64,000 bases of DNA from Curtobacterium poinsettiae (GCF_025677645.1 NZ_CP106879.1:1116001-1180000), one strand, 5' to 3'; counted from the first letter of the stretch, positions 34,071 to 44,142 are shown. Program-made: numbers and translations. The notes: a model not told the origin generated them from the sequence alone.

Positions 34071-35078
34071 GTGAACCGTTCTCCCTTGCGTCTCCGACGC
34101 GTGCTCGCCGCAGCCGGCGCCGTCGTCGCAGCGTCCCTCGTCCTCGCCGGCTGCGCGTCCGGCTCCGGCTCCTCGACCGACTCGGCGTCGTCGGGGTCGT
34201 CCGACGCCGCGTTCCCGGTCTCGATCACGACCGGCCTCGGCACCACCACCATCGAGTCGGCGCCCAAGCGCGTCGTCGCGCTCGGGTGGGGCGACGCCGA
34301 GACCGCGCTCGACCTCGGGGTCCAGCCGGTCGGCGCGAGCGACTGGCTCGCCTTCGGTGGCGACGGTGTCGGTCCGTGGCTCAAGGGTGCGTACGACGAG
34401 TCGCCGAAGATCATCCAGACGCTCGAGCCGAGTTACGAGGACATCCTCAAGCTCGACCCCGACGTGATCCTCGACGTGAAGTCCTCGGGTGACAAGGAGC
34501 GGTACGACAAGCTGTCCGCGATCGCGCCGACCGTGGCGATCCCGAAGGGCGGCGAGAACTACCTCGCCTCGACCGAGCAGCAGACGACCATGATCGCCAA
34601 GGCACTCGGCAAGGAGTCCGAGGGCAAGAAGCTGCTCTCGGGCCTCGACGACGCCTACGCCGCAGCACGCAAGGCGCACCCGGACTTCGAGGGCAAGACG
34701 GCCGTCGTCGGTGCCTACAGTTCCGAGGGCTTCGGGGCGTACGCCTCCACCGACAGCCGTTCGACCTTCATGCGGAACCTGGGCTTCGAGATCCCGAAGG
34801 CCATCGACGAGCAGGCCGGCAAGGAGTTCTCCGTGCACCTGTCCGACGAGAACCTCGACCTGCTCGACGCCGACCTGACGCTCATCCTGCCGATCTACGT
34901 CGACGCGTCGGAAGCGTCGTCGAACAAGCTGTTCCAGAAGGTGCCGTCGGTCGAGGCCGGGCACGCGATCGTCTTCGACGACAAGGACGTGTCGTCCGCG
35001 TTCTCGATGGGCACCACGGCTGCGATCGAGTGGGCGCTCGACAAGCTGCCGGCGCAGTTCGAGGAGAAGCTCGGCTAG
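34071..35078 (+). CDS. Iron-siderophore ABC transporter substrate-binding lipoprotein
   Basis: 335 residues. The signal peptide ends in a lipobox (LVLAGC), so the protein is lipid-anchored outside the membrane. A Ser-rich linker precedes the FepB/FhuD-like fold: TIESAPKRVVALGWGDAETAL, PSYEDILKLDPDVILDV, and a long inter-domain helix. It should capture ferric siderophores for an ABC importer, but no permease or ATPase gene is adjacent, so it must pair with components elsewhere. Expression is predicted to be iron-repressed through the box abutting its start. Confidence 0.9.
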   Translation: MNRSPLRLRRVLAAAGAVVAASLVLAGCASGSGSSTDSASSGSSDAAFPVSITTGLGTTTIESAPKRVVALGWGDAETALDLGVQPVGASDWLAFGGDGVGPWLKGAYDESPKIIQTLEPSYEDILKLDPDVILDVKSSGDKERYDKLSAIAPTVAIPKGGENYLASTEQQTTMIAKALGKESEGKKLLSGLDDAYAAARKAHPDFEGKTAVVGAYSSEGFGAYASTDSRSTFMRNLGFEIPKAIDEQAGKEFSVHLSDENLDLLDADLTLILPIYVDASEASSNKLFQKVPSVEAGHAIVFDDKDVSSAFSMGTTAAIEWALDKLPAQFEEKLG

Positions 35079-35119
35079 AGCTGGTCGTTGCTGCTGGCCC
35101 GGTTCCGCCGGTCAGTACC

Positions 35120-35170
35120 GCGAAAGCGACAGGGTGCCACCGATGTCCGGTGGTACCCTGTCGCTTTCGC
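35120..35170. terminator. Long bidirectional hairpin between the siderophore-binding and DUF1304 genes
   Basis: 23-bp arms (35,120-35,142 and 35,148-35,170) with a single mismatch and a 5-base loop, between convergent genes. The arm core CGAAAGCGACAG recurs as CGAAGCGACAG in the hairpin at 53,197. Confidence 0.85.
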
Positions 35171-35192
35171 AGTTCGGGAGAGGAGCGGTGGG

Positions 35193-35597
35193 CTAGACGC
35201 CGACGGTGGAGCCCAGCAGCGCGAAGAGCAGCGCGATCAGGGGGAGCGTGCCCTGCTTGAAGGCGGAGTTGACGTACTTGCGACCCGTGCCGAGCAGGAT
35301 CACCGCGGCACCGAGCATGCTCGCGGTCGAGAACACCACGAGGGTCCAGCCGCTCACGGTGTTGCCGGCGAGGACGAGCACGACGCCGAGGATCGCCCCG
35401 ATCGCCAGGAACAGGTTGTAGAAGCCCTGGTTGAAGGCGAGCGAACGGGTCGCCACGGCTTCGGTCTCGGAAGCGATGCCGAAGATCCGGCGTGCCTGCG
35501 GACTGGTCCAGATGACCGATTCGAGGAAGAAGATGTACACGTGGACGAGGCCCGCGAGGACCGCGCAGACACCCGAGATCACCAGCAGGACCGACAT
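35193..35597 (-). CDS. DUF1304 family membrane protein
   Basis: 134 residues with four membrane helices. VHVYIFFLESVIW in the first helix and RSLAFNQGFYNLFLAIGA in the second loop and helix are characteristic of DUF1304. Function unknown. ATG 35,597 lies six bases after GAGAAT, which may be its -10 (leaderless); a GTG two codons upstream is a weaker alternative. Confidence 0.85.
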   Translation of the reverse strand: MSVLLVISGVCAVLAGLVHVYIFFLESVIWTSPQARRIFGIASETEAVATRSLAFNQGFYNLFLAIGAILGVVLVLAGNTVSGWTLVVFSTASMLGAAVILLGTGRKYVNSAFKQGTLPLIALLFALLGSTVGV

Positions 35598-35657
35598 GTG
35601 CACATTCTCGCAGCAGCGGGCCGGGTTCCGCTGCACGTCCGCCAGTAGGCTCGGACC

Positions 35658-35981
35658 ATGAACGACGACGTCACCCTGCCCGAGGCCGACGCGAGCGCCG
35701 TCGCCGAACTGCGGAGCATCCGGCAGAGCATCGACAACATCGACGCCGCCGTGATCCACATGCTCGCGGAACGCTTCAAGTACACGCAGCGCGTGGGACA
35801 CCTGAAGGCCGAGTCGGGCATGCCGGCCGCCGACCCGGACCGCGAACGGATCCAGGTCGCACGGCTCCGGTCGCTCGCCGCCGACTCCCACCTCGATCCC
35901 GCCTTCGCCGAGAAGTTCCTCAACTTCATCGTCGCCGAGGTCATCCACCACCACGAGCGCATCGCGGGCCGCGACGAATGA
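35658..35981 (+). CDS. Chorismate mutase (AroQ type)
   Basis: 107 residues, all helical. LRSIRQSIDNIDAAVIHMLAERFKYT is the first active-site helix, with the Arg and Asp residues of the AroQ fold; RVGHLKAESGMPAADPDRE carries the Lys. It converts chorismate to prephenate for Phe/Tyr synthesis. The ATG is six bases after TAGGCT (leaderless). Its stop overlaps the next start by 4 bases. Confidence 0.9.
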   Translation: MNDDVTLPEADASAVAELRSIRQSIDNIDAAVIHMLAERFKYTQRVGHLKAESGMPAADPDRERIQVARLRSLAADSHLDPAFAEKFLNFIVAEVIHHHERIAGRDE

Positions 35982-37066
35982 GCGCCGAGCTGCCGTCGCT
36001 GCTCATCGGGTCGTACACGGCGACCGGCGGCGGGAACGCCACGGGCATCTCGCTGGTCGACGCCGGACCGGTCGAAGCCGGTCCGGCGCCCCGGACCGTC
36101 GCGGTGCTCGACGACCCCTCGTTCCTGGCGGTCTCGGCTGACCGGGTCTACGCGGTCTCCGAGACGAACGACGGCGCAGTGTCGGCCTTCCGGCTGCAGA
36201 GCGGCGCACTCGAGCACCTGTGGGACGCCCCCGCCGGCGGAGACGCCCCGTGCCACGTGCGGGTCGACCCCTCGGGTGCGCTCGTCGTCACGAACTACGT
36301 CTCCGGCACGGTCACAGCGATCTCCCTCGCCCCGGCCGAGTCGCACGCCGCCTCGGTGACCGCCAGCGACGGCGTGGTACTGCACGCGGACGCCGACCAG
36401 CGCTCCGTGCCGGCCCAGGCCGTCGCGGTCGCCGTGCTGCCCGACGCGACCGGTCCCGACGAAGACCGCCAGGACGGCCCGCACGCCCACCAGTCGATCG
36501 CGACTCCGGACGGCACGGTGCTCGTCGCCGACCTCGGCGGCGACGCCCTGCACGAGTTCCGCGTGTCGGTGTCGGCCGACGGGGTCCCCGAGATCGAGGC
36601 GCTCCGCGTGCACCACGTGACACCCGGCGCCGGCCCGAGGCACATGGCCTGGATCGACGGTGACCTGCTCGTCGCCGGTGAACTCGACGGGCACGTGCAC
36701 CGCCTGCGTCGCGACGACTCCGGCTCGTTCGTGACGATCGCCGCCGCGCCGACGTTCGACGGTGCCGTGGGGGAGTCGCTGCTCAGCCACATCGAGGTCG
36801 ACGAGGCCGGCCGCGTGTACGTGGCGGTGCGCGGGCGGGACCTGCTCGTGGTGCTCGACGCGCGTGACGGCGGGCTCGTCGTCGTCGGGTCGGTCCCCTG
36901 CGGTGGGGTCTGGCCGCGGCACTTCGCTCGCGTGCCCGGGTTCGTCCTGGTGGCGAACCAGATGTCCGACGCCGTCGCCGTGCTGCCGCTCGACGCCGAG
37001 GGCGTGCCCGGCGAAGCCGTCGCGCAGATCCCGGTCGGCACCCCGACCTGCATCGTCCCGCTCTGA
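35978..37066 (+). CDS. Lactonase-family seven-bladed beta-propeller protein
   Basis: 362 residues. It opens LLIGSYTATGGGNATGISLV and repeats propeller motifs such as VYAVSETNDGAVSAF, APCHVRVDPSGALVVTNYVSG, DLGGDALHEFRV and GPRHMAWI. This matches the lactonase/6-phosphogluconolactonase (YbhE/Pgl) family, which may hydrolyse 6-phosphogluconolactone or related lactones. No signal peptide. The ATG overlaps the chorismate mutase stop, although the two functions are not obviously linked. Confidence 0.87.
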   Translation: MSAELPSLLIGSYTATGGGNATGISLVDAGPVEAGPAPRTVAVLDDPSFLAVSADRVYAVSETNDGAVSAFRLQSGALEHLWDAPAGGDAPCHVRVDPSGALVVTNYVSGTVTAISLAPAESHAASVTASDGVVLHADADQRSVPAQAVAVAVLPDATGPDEDRQDGPHAHQSIATPDGTVLVADLGGDALHEFRVSVSADGVPEIEALRVHHVTPGAGPRHMAWIDGDLLVAGELDGHVHRLRRDDSGSFVTIAAAPTFDGAVGESLLSHIEVDEAGRVYVAVRGRDLLVVLDARDGGLVVVGSVPCGGVWPRHFARVPGFVLVANQMSDAVAVLPLDAEGVPGEAVAQIPVGTPTCIVPL

Positions 37067-37068
37067 CC

Positions 37069-37497
37069 GTGACCGCCGGGAAGGAACAGCCCGAGTACCG
37101 CATCATCGTCGGTGCACCGCCGCTCGAGGACTACCTGCGGCTGCGCCGGGACTCCGGTCTGTCCCCGAAGGACCCCGCCCAGGGTGCCGGAGCGATCGCG
37201 GGCAGCTGGTCGGCGTGCCACGTGGTGGACGAGCACGGCACGCCCGTCGCGATGGGTCGCACGATCGGCGACGGCGGGTGGTACTTCCACATCGCCGACA
37301 TCGCCACCGATCCCGCACACCAGCGGCAGGGTCTCGGCCGTCGGGTCGTCGAGTGGTTGCTGGCGGACGTCCGCGACCGTGCACCTGCGGGCGCGTACGT
37401 CACGCTCGTCGGAGACCCACCGGGGCAGCGGCTCTACCGGTCCCTCGGCTTCGAGGACGTTGCGCCGAGCCTGGGGATGGCGCTGCGACTCGAGTGA
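37069..37497 (+). CDS. GNAT-family N-acetyltransferase
   Basis: 142 residues from GTG 37,069, two bases after the lactonase stop. IADIATDPAHQRQGLGRRVVEWLL is the acetyl-CoA-binding motif A, with Q/R-x-x-G-x-G/A; LYRSLGFEDV forms motif B. VTLVGDPPGQRLYRSLGFED is typical of small-molecule GNATs. Substrate unknown. Part of the three-gene operon beginning at 35,658. Confidence 0.87.
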   Translation: MTAGKEQPEYRIIVGAPPLEDYLRLRRDSGLSPKDPAQGAGAIAGSWSACHVVDEHGTPVAMGRTIGDGGWYFHIADIATDPAHQRQGLGRRVVEWLLADVRDRAPAGAYVTLVGDPPGQRLYRSLGFEDVAPSLGMALRLE

Positions 37498-37518
37498 CGC
37501 CGCGGTTCCGCTCGCTCG

Positions 37519-38439
37519 TCAGAACTCGATCAGGTTCTCGAACGGGCGACCCTCGGCCAGCGCGGCGACCTGTTTGCGCATCAGCTCGATCGACCGCGGC
37601 ACGCTCAGGTCGGTGTTGCCGCCGACGTGCGGGGTGAGCACGGTGTTCGGGGTCGTCCACAGCGGGTGTCCGGCGGGCAGGGGCTCCGGGTCGGTGACGT
37701 CGAGGGCCGCGAACAGCCGCTCCGACCGCAGCTCGGCGACCAGGGCGTCGGTGTCGACGACCTTGCCGCGCGCCACGTTCACCACGAGGGCGCCGTCCGG
37801 CAGCGCCGCGAGCAGCTCCGCGTCGACCAGGCGCTCGGTCTCGGCGGTGAGGGGGGCGATGAGCACGAGCACGTCGGTCGTCGGAGCCAGGTCGGGCAGC
37901 TCACCGAACGCGTGCACGTGCCGGCCGTCCTGCTCGCGAGCGGTCCGGGCGACCACGGTCACCTCGGTGCGGAACGCCTCGAACCGGGTGGCGATCGCGG
38001 ACCCGATCGCCCCGTAGCCGACGACGGTCACCCGGCGGTCGGCGAGCGATCGGGTCTCGCGGGAGTCCCAGACGCCGTTCGCACGGTCGACCTGGAACGC
38101 CGAGATCTCGCGGAGTGACGTCAGCGCGAGGCCGACGGCGAGCTCGGCGGTCTCGTCGTCGTGGATGCCGCGACCGTTCGCCAGCTGCGCGTGTCCGGGC
38201 ACGTGCGGGACGGCGTGCTCGTACCCGGCGCTCGGCAGCTGCAGCAGCTGGAGCTCGGGCAGGTCGTGCACGAACTGCCAGCGGTGCCGCCCCTCGAAGT
38301 AGAACGGCAGGAACGTGATCGCGACGTCGTCCGGGCGACCGTACGGCGACTCGACGTCCCAGACGTCCAGCTCGATGCCGTCCGGCACGGGGCCGAACCG
38401 GTCGACGAGCTCGGCGAAGGGCAGGGTGACGATCGGCAT
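37519..38439 (-). CDS. D-2-hydroxyacid dehydrogenase family protein
   Basis: 306 residues. The NAD-binding motif VTVVGYGAIGSAIATRFEAF is in the centre. The conserved Arg is in LVVNVARGKVVDTDAL, the Glu in LDVTDPEPLPAGHPLW, and the His in VLTPHVGG. It probably oxidises or reduces a 2-hydroxy or 2-keto acid; the exact substrate cannot be told. It starts at ATG 38,439, 13 bases after the purL stop on the same strand, so may be read as the last gene of the purine operon. Confidence 0.88.
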   Translation of the reverse strand: MPIVTLPFAELVDRFGPVPDGIELDVWDVESPYGRPDDVAITFLPFYFEGRHRWQFVHDLPELQLLQLPSAGYEHAVPHVPGHAQLANGRGIHDDETAELAVGLALTSLREISAFQVDRANGVWDSRETRSLADRRVTVVGYGAIGSAIATRFEAFRTEVTVVARTAREQDGRHVHAFGELPDLAPTTDVLVLIAPLTAETERLVDAELLAALPDGALVVNVARGKVVDTDALVAELRSERLFAALDVTDPEPLPAGHPLWTTPNTVLTPHVGGNTDLSVPRSIELMRKQVAALAEGRPFENLIEF

Positions 38440-38452
38440 CGGCGACCCGGAC

Positions 38453-40834
38453 CTAGGCGTCGGTGCGCGGCGAGAAGGCACCGTCGGAGTCGAGCGGCCC
38501 GCGGCCGACGTACCCCTCGGTGACGTCCTCGACGATCACGTTGCCGAAGCGGGCCGGCAGCGTCGCGGCGTGGGTGCCGCGCAGCTCGTCGACCGTGGCC
38601 TCGAACGCGCCCTGGACCTCGAGCGTGCTCGACGTCGCGTCGGTCACGCCGATGCGCAGCACCGGGAACCCCCGGCCGTCGCACATCCCCTGGAACCGCA
38701 CGTCGTCCTCGCGGCGGACGGTCACGATGACGCGACCGGTCGACTCGGAGAACAGCGCCGTCGCGGTGTCGATGCCGTCGCGGGCCTCGAGCTCGTCGAG
38801 CACCACGCGGGCGCCGATGCCGAAGCGGAGCACGGACTCGGCGAGCGACTGGCCGAGGCCGCCGTCCGCCAGGTCGTGCGCGCTGGTGAGCAGCTGCTCG
38901 CCGGACGCCGCGTACAGCAGTTCGGCGAGGGCCTTCTCGCGCTCGAGGTCCACCGCCGGCGGACGCCCACCCAGGTGCCCGTGCACGGTGCCGGCCCACG
39001 CGGAGCCGTCGAGCTCGAGGCTCGTGGTGCCGAGCAGGTAGATGTTGTGGCCGTCGTCCTGCCACCCCGACGGCACGCGCTTGGCGACGTCGTCGATGAT
39101 GCCGAGCACGCCGACGACGGGCGTCGGGTGGATCGGGGTCGTGCCGGTCTGGTTGTAGAACGACACGTTGCCGCCGGTGACCGGGATGCCGAGCTCCATG
39201 CAGCCGTCGGCCAGGCCCTCGACCGCCTCGGAGAACTGCCACATGACCTCGGGGTTCTCCGGAGAGCCGAAGTTCAGGCAGTCGGTGACGGCGGCGGGGA
39301 CGGCACCGGTGACGGCGACGTTGCGGTACGCCTCGGCCAGGGCCAGGCGTGCACCCTGCTTCGGGTCGAGCTGGCAGTAACGACCGTTGGCGTCGGTCGC
39401 GATGGCGACACCGAGCCCCGTCTCCTCGTCGACGCGGATCATGCCGCCGTCGTCGGGGAAGGACAGCGCGGTGTTGCCGAGCACGTAGGTGTCGTACTGG
39501 TTCGTGACCCAGTTCTTCGACGCCAGGTTCGGCGAACCGAGCAGGCTGAGGAACTGTGCCTTCAGTGCGGGGCCGTCGGCCGGCCGGTCGAGCGAGGCGG
39601 CGGTGTCGGCCTGCAGCGCGTCGATCCAGGTCGGGTAGGCGACCGGGCGGTCGTAGACCGGGCCGTCGACGGCGACGGTGCGCGGGTCGACGTTCACGAT
39701 CTCCTGCCCCTGCCAGTCGATGACGAGTCGGCCGGTGCCGGTGACCTCGCCCAGCACGCTGGTCTCGACCTCCCACTTGCCGACGACGCTCAGGAACTCG
39801 TCGAGCTTGTCGGGGCGGACGACCGCCATCATGCGCTCCTGGCTCTCCGACATCAGGATCTCTTCGGCGGTGAGCGTGGGGTCGCGGAGCAGGACGTCGT
39901 CGAGCGAGATGTGCATGCCGCCGTCACCGTTGCTCGCGAGCTCCGAGGTGGCGCAGGAGATGCCCGCGGCGCCGAGGTCCTGGATGCCCTCGACCAGGTC
40001 CTTCTGGAACAGCTCGAGGCAGCACTCGATCAGGACCTTCTCGGCGAAGGGGTCGCCGACCTGCACGGCCGGACGCTTCGTCGGGCCGCCCTCGGTGAAG
40101 GTGTCGGACGCCAGGATCGACGCGCCGCCGATGCCGTCGCCACCGGTACGGGCACCGAACAGGACGACCTTGTTGCCGGCGCCGGACGCGTTCGCCAGGT
40201 GCAGGTCCTCGTGGCGCAGGACGCCGACCGCGAGGGCGTTGACCAGCGGGTTGCCCTGGTACACCGGGTCGAAGTAGGTCTCGCCGCCGATGTTCGGCAG
40301 GCCGAGGCAGTTGCCGTAGAACGAGATGCCACCGACGACGCCGTGCACGACGCGTGCGGTGTCCTCGTGGTCGATCGCGCCGAAGCGGAGCTGGTCCATC
40401 ACGGCGACGGGGCGCGCGCCCATCGAGATGATGTCGCGGACGATGCCGCCGACACCGGTGGCCGCGCCCTGGTACGGCTCGACGTAGGACGGGTGGTTGT
40501 GCGACTCGACCTTGAAGGTCACCGCCCAGCCGTTGCCGACGTCGACGACTCCGGCGTTCTCGCCCATGCCGACCATCAGGTTCTTCGTCATCTCCGGCGT
40601 GACCTTCTTGCCGAACTGACGGAGGTAGTTCTTCGAGGACTTGTAGGAGCAGTGCTCGCTCCACATCACCGAGTACATCGCCAGCTCGCCCGAGGTGGGG
40701 CGGCGTCCGAGGATCTCCTTGATGCGGGCGTACTCGTCCGGCTTCAGGCCCAGCGCGTCGTACGGCTGCTCCTTGTCGGGGGTGGCTGCCGCGTCCTGCA
40801 CGGTGTCGGGCTTCGGGCGAACGGGTGTCGTCAC
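38453..40834 (-). CDS. purL: Phosphoribosylformylglycinamidine synthase, large subunit PurL
   Basis: About 793 residues, the length of the small PurL that works with separate PurQ and PurS. Signatures are [70 protein letters not shown], and [15 protein letters not shown]. It makes FGAM from FGAR, glutamine and ATP. I chose GTG 40,834, preceded by AGGGAA; an upstream in-frame GTG at 40,855 overlaps the purQ stop and is also possible (800 residues). Confidence 0.95.
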   Translation of the reverse strand: MTTPVRPKPDTVQDAAATPDKEQPYDALGLKPDEYARIKEILGRRPTSGELAMYSVMWSEHCSYKSSKNYLRQFGKKVTPEMTKNLMVGMGENAGVVDVGNGWAVTFKVESHNHPSYVEPYQGAATGVGGIVRDIISMGARPVAVMDQLRFGAIDHEDTARVVHGVVGGISFYGNCLGLPNIGGETYFDPVYQGNPLVNALAVGVLRHEDLHLANASGAGNKVVLFGARTGGDGIGGASILASDTFTEGGPTKRPAVQVGDPFAEKVLIECCLELFQKDLVEGIQDLGAAGISCATSELASNGDGGMHISLDDVLLRDPTLTAEEILMSESQERMMAVVRPDKLDEFLSVVGKWEVETSVLGEVTGTGRLVIDWQGQEIVNVDPRTVAVDGPVYDRPVAYPTWIDALQADTAASLDRPADGPALKAQFLSLLGSPNLASKNWVTNQYDTYVLGNTALSFPDDGGMIRVDEETGLGVAIATDANGRYCQLDPKQGARLALAEAYRNVAVTGAVPAAVTDCLNFGSPENPEVMWQFSEAVEGLADGCMELGIPVTGGNVSFYNQTGTTPIHPTPVVGVLGIIDDVAKRVPSGWQDDGHNIYLLGTTSLELDGSAWAGTVHGHLGGRPPAVDLEREKALAELLYAASGEQLLTSAHDLADGGLGQSLAESVLRFGIGARVVLDELEARDGIDTATALFSESTGRVIVTVRREDDVRFQGMCDGRGFPVLRIGVTDATSSTLEVQGAFEATVDELRGTHAATLPARFGNVIVEDVTEGYVGRGPLDSDGAFSPRTDA

Positions 40835-40851
40835 GGTGTCGTTGTTCCCTG

Positions 40852-41556
40852 TCACTTGACGAGCGCGTGCTCGATCACGGAGGTGAAGAAGGTCAGGCCG
40901 TCGGTGCCCGAGGCCATCGCAGCGGGGGTGTCCGGGCCGAAGCCGGCCTCGGTCGCGTGCTCCGGGTGCGGCATGAGGCCGACGACGTTGCCGCGCTCGT
41001 TCGAGACGCCGGCGATGTCGTCGATGGAGCCGTTCGGGTTCACACCGACGTAGCGGAACACGACCTGGCCGTTGTCCTCGATGCGCTTGATGGTGTCGGC
41101 GTCCGCGACGAAGCGGCCGTCGGCGTTCTTCAGCGGGATGGTGATCTCCTGCTGGGCGCTGAAGCCGGAGGTCCAGGCGGTCGCGGTGGTCTCGACGCGG
41201 AGCTTCTGGTCGCGGCGGATGAACTGCTGGTGCGCATTGCGGGTGTGCGCTCCGGGGACCAGACGGGCCTCGGCCAACATCTGGAAACCGTTGCAGATGC
41301 CGAGCACGGGCATGCCCTTGCCGGCGGCGTCGATGACCTCGGCCATGATCGGGGCCTTCGCGGCGATCGCGCCGGCGCGCAGGTAGTCGCCGTACGAGAA
41401 CCCACCGGGCAGCACGATGGCGTCGACGCCCTGCAGGTCGTGGTCCCCGTGCCACAGGGCGACGGGGTCGGCGCCGGCGAGACGGACGGCGCGCTGGGCG
41501 TCGCGGTCGTCGAGCGAGCCGGGGAACGTGATGACGCCGATGCGCATCCGGGTCAC
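40852..41556 (-). CDS. purQ: Phosphoribosylformylglycinamidine synthase, glutaminase subunit PurQ
   Basis: 234 residues. Class I glutamine amidotransferase with [17 protein letters not shown], the nucleophile Cys in [11 protein letters not shown], and the His/Glu pair in [10 protein letters not shown]. It releases ammonia from glutamine for PurL. The start overlaps the purS stop by 4 bases and the stop abuts purL, indicating one coupled operon. Confidence 0.96.
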   Translation of the reverse strand: MTRMRIGVITFPGSLDDRDAQRAVRLAGADPVALWHGDHDLQGVDAIVLPGGFSYGDYLRAGAIAAKAPIMAEVIDAAGKGMPVLGICNGFQMLAEARLVPGAHTRNAHQQFIRRDQKLRVETTATAWTSGFSAQQEITIPLKNADGRFVADADTIKRIEDNGQVVFRYVGVNPNGSIDDIAGVSNERGNVVGLMPHPEHATEAGFGPDTPAAMASGTDGLTFFTSVIEHALVK

Positions 41557-41804
41557 TGGCCTTCGACGGTCACGGACACGACGTCCTCGATGACCGCGTT
41601 CGAGAAGACGTCGGCTGCGATGTCACGGACCTCGGCGAGCTTGGCGTCGTCGACGGGGCCGTCGACGGTCACCTCGAAGCGCTTGCCGATGCGGACGTTG
41701 GTCAGGTCGGCTTTGCCGAGGCGGGCCAGGGCGTTGCCCACGGCCTTCCCCTGGGGGTCGAGGATCTCGGCCTTGGGCATGACCTCGACGACGATCGTTG
41801 GCAC
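41553..41804 (-). CDS. purS: Phosphoribosylformylglycinamidine synthase, PurS subunit
   Basis: 83 residues: [23 protein letters not shown] and [13 protein letters not shown] are diagnostic. PurS bridges PurL and PurQ in the complex. It is the first gene of the purSQL operon. GTG 41,804 follows GGAGAGAA, with a leader; the probable -10 is TAGACT about 50 bases upstream on this strand (forward 41,847-41,852). Confidence 0.95.
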   Translation of the reverse strand: MPTIVVEVMPKAEILDPQGKAVGNALARLGKADLTNVRIGKRFEVTVDGPVDDAKLAEVRDIAADVFSNAVIEDVVSVTVEGQ

Positions 41805-41909
41805 GTGTTCTCTCCAGCACTTCAGGGGTGGGGGGACGCGACCAGTCTACGGGGCGCGCGCGACACGCCGGGACGGCCACGGGCCTCCTGGCTGGCCGTT
41901 GCTGTGCGG

Positions 41910-41938
41910 TTGCTCATGCATGTTCCAATGCGTATATT
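41910..41938 (+). promoter_or_regulatory. Promoter of the PadR-MFS operon
   Basis: A -35 TTGCTC (41,910-41,915) and a -10 TATATT (41,933-41,938) are separated by 17 bases, in one of the most AT-rich patches of the window. The TTCCA element occurs twice (41,922 and 41,937), possibly part of a PadR autoregulatory site. Confidence 0.7.
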
Positions 41939-41982
41939 CCACTTCGAATAGTCAACAACGAACAAGCGGACTGGAGGCACGT

Positions 41983-42591
41983 GTGCCGTCGCTCACGCCA
42001 CTCGCGTTCGCCGCGCTCGGGCTCCTGGCCGAGGGGCCGACGCATCCCTACGAGATGTTCCAGACGATGACGCACCGCCGGGACGGCCGGAACGTCAAGG
42101 TCCGGCCCGGCACCCTGTACCACCAGGTCGGCCGCCTGGTGGAGCTCGGCCTCGCCGAGGTCGTGGGGACCGACCGGGCGGGCAACCGCCCGGAACGCAC
42201 CACCTACGCGATCACGGACGACGGGTGGACGGCCCTGCACGACGGGCTCGTCCGGCTGATCGCCGAACCGGCCGAGGAGTACCCCGTCTTCCACCTGGCC
42301 GTCGCCGAGATCGAGAACCTGTCGGTCGACGAGGCCGAGTCCGCCCTCCGGGCACGGGCCGTCGCACTCCAGGCCCAGCGCGACGAGGCGGACGAGATCC
42401 TCGGGGTCGTCCGTGCCAAGGACCTGCCCGAGCGGTACTGGCTCGACGTGTCGTACGTGCGTGCCATCCTCACGACGCAGATCGAGTGGCTCGTCGCCAC
42501 GGCCGACCGGATCGCCGCCGGCCACATCTCCTGGGACGCCCCCGCCGCGTCCGAAGACACCACCACGAACAGCAAGGAAACCACTCGATGA
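41983..42591 (+). CDS. PadR-family transcriptional regulator
   Basis: 202 residues from GTG 41,983, preceded by GGAGG. The winged-helix core runs LTPLAFAALGLLAEGPTHPYEMFQTM, NVKVRPGTLYHQVGRLVELGLAEV and RTTYAITDDGWTAL. The C-terminal helical dimerisation domain (DEAESALRARAVALQAQRDEADEIL) is of the Vir_act_alpha_C type. It overlaps the MFS transporter gene by 4 bases. PadR proteins in this arrangement usually repress their own operon and are released by the pump's substrate. Confidence 0.92.
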   Translation: MPSLTPLAFAALGLLAEGPTHPYEMFQTMTHRRDGRNVKVRPGTLYHQVGRLVELGLAEVVGTDRAGNRPERTTYAITDDGWTALHDGLVRLIAEPAEEYPVFHLAVAEIENLSVDEAESALRARAVALQAQRDEADEILGVVRAKDLPERYWLDVSYVRAILTTQIEWLVATADRIAAGHISWDAPAASEDTTTNSKETTR

Positions 42592-44132
42592 CCACCGTCA
42601 CGCCTCCGCGGACGACCGAGAAGAAGCCGTGGCCCGCCCTGTGGGCACTCGTCGTCGGGTTCTTCATGATCCTCGTCGACTCGACCATCGTGTCGGTCGC
42701 CACCCCCACCATCGCCCAGGAGCTCGACGCGGACATCAACTCCGTGATCTGGGTGACGAGCGCCTACCTGCTCGCCTACGCCGTGCCGCTGCTCATCACC
42801 GGCCGGCTCGGTGACCGCTTCGGCCCGAAGGTCATGTACCAGATCGGCCTCGTGGTCTTCACGCTCGCCAGCCTGTGGTGCGGCCTGGCCGGCTCGATCG
42901 AGGTGCTGATCGTCGCCCGCGTCGTGCAGGGTCTCGGCGCAGCGATGATGAGCCCGCAGACCATGTCGGTCATCACGCGCATCTTCCCGCCGCAGAACCG
43001 CGGCGCAGCGATGGGTCTCTGGGGCGCCGTCGCCGGTGTCGCGTCGCTCGTCGGCCCGATCGTGGGCGGCCTGCTCGTCGACGGCTTCGGCTGGGAGTGG
43101 ATCTTCTTCGTGAACGTCCCCGTCGGTGTCGTCGCGTTCGTGCTCGCGCAGCGCTTCGTGCCGTCGTTCGACCGGCACGGGCACCGCTTCGACTACCTGG
43201 GCATCGTGCTGAGCGCGGTCGGCCTGTTCCTGCTCGTCTTCGGCATCCAGGAGGGCGAGACCTACGACTGGGGCACCATCACGGGCCCGATCTCGGTCTG
43301 GGCGCTCATCATCGTCGGCCTCGTCGTGCTCGCCGGGTTCGTCGTCTGGCAGGGCGTGCAGAAGGGTGAGCCGCTGCTGCCGCTCGGCCTGTTCCGCGAC
43401 CGCAACTTCACCCTGGCCAACGTCGCCATCACGGCCGTCGGTGTCGCGATCGCGTCGTTCGCCCTGCCGATCATGCTGTGGGCCCAGGACGTCCTGCGCT
43501 TCTCGCCCACCCAGGCCGCGCTGCTCCTCGTGCCGCAGGCCGTGCTGTCGGCGGCACTGGCCCCGATCGTCGGCAAGAACCTGAACCGCTGGAACCCGCG
43601 CTGGGTCGCCGCGTTCGGCCTCGCCTGCTTCTCGGCCGGCCTGTTCTGGTTCGGCGCCCTGCTGTCGAGCGGTGCCGAGTGGGGCTGGGTGCTCCTGCCG
43701 AGCGCGCTCCTCGGTCTCGCCAACGCCTGCATGTGGGGACCGCTCTCCGTCTCGGCGACGCGCAACCTGCCGCCGAAGCTGGCCGGTGCCGGCTCGGGCG
43801 TCTACAACACCACCCGCCAGATCGGTGCGGTGCTCGGTTCGGCCGGCATCGCCGCCCTGATGGAGGCCCGGATCACCGCGAACTTCCCGGCGTCGTCCGG
43901 TGGGGCCTCGGCCGGTGGTGCGGAGCAGCAGGTCGGCGCACTGCCGGGCTTCCTGCTCGAGCCGTTCTCGAAGGCCATGGGTGAGTCGCTCTACCTGCCC
44001 GCGATCGTGCTCGTCGTGGCCATCGTCGCGGCGCTGTTCCTGGCGAAGCCGAAGCAGACCGTCGCGTGGCAGCAGACCGGCTCGGTGACCACGCAGCCCG
44101 ACGCCGAGCCCGCCGGGGCCCCGTCGAAGTAG
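42588..44132 (+). CDS. DHA2-family (EmrB/QacA) MFS multidrug exporter
   Basis: 514 residues and about 14 membrane helices. Motif D-like LVDSTIVSVATPTIAQEL in helix 1, LITGRLGDRFGPKVMYQIG (motif A) and GAAMGLWGAVAGVASLVGPIVGG (motif C) are typical of the 14-helix drug:H+ antiporters. ATG 42,588 overlaps the PadR stop. Likely exports a toxic compound sensed by the PadR regulator; substrate unknown. Confidence 0.92.
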   Translation: MTTVTPPRTTEKKPWPALWALVVGFFMILVDSTIVSVATPTIAQELDADINSVIWVTSAYLLAYAVPLLITGRLGDRFGPKVMYQIGLVVFTLASLWCGLAGSIEVLIVARVVQGLGAAMMSPQTMSVITRIFPPQNRGAAMGLWGAVAGVASLVGPIVGGLLVDGFGWEWIFFVNVPVGVVAFVLAQRFVPSFDRHGHRFDYLGIVLSAVGLFLLVFGIQEGETYDWGTITGPISVWALIIVGLVVLAGFVVWQGVQKGEPLLPLGLFRDRNFTLANVAITAVGVAIASFALPIMLWAQDVLRFSPTQAALLLVPQAVLSAALAPIVGKNLNRWNPRWVAAFGLACFSAGLFWFGALLSSGAEWGWVLLPSALLGLANACMWGPLSVSATRNLPPKLAGAGSGVYNTTRQIGAVLGSAGIAALMEARITANFPASSGGASAGGAEQQVGALPGFLLEPFSKAMGESLYLPAIVLVVAIVAALFLAKPKQTVAWQQTGSVTTQPDAEPAGAPSK

Positions 44133-44142
44133 CGCACGAACG

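Noticed and set aside
38100..41060. Long plus-strand frames (up to 912 codons) opposite purL and the dehydrogenase gene
   Set aside because: Compositionally biased antisense shadows; purL, purQ and purS account for the conserved coding signal on the minus strand.
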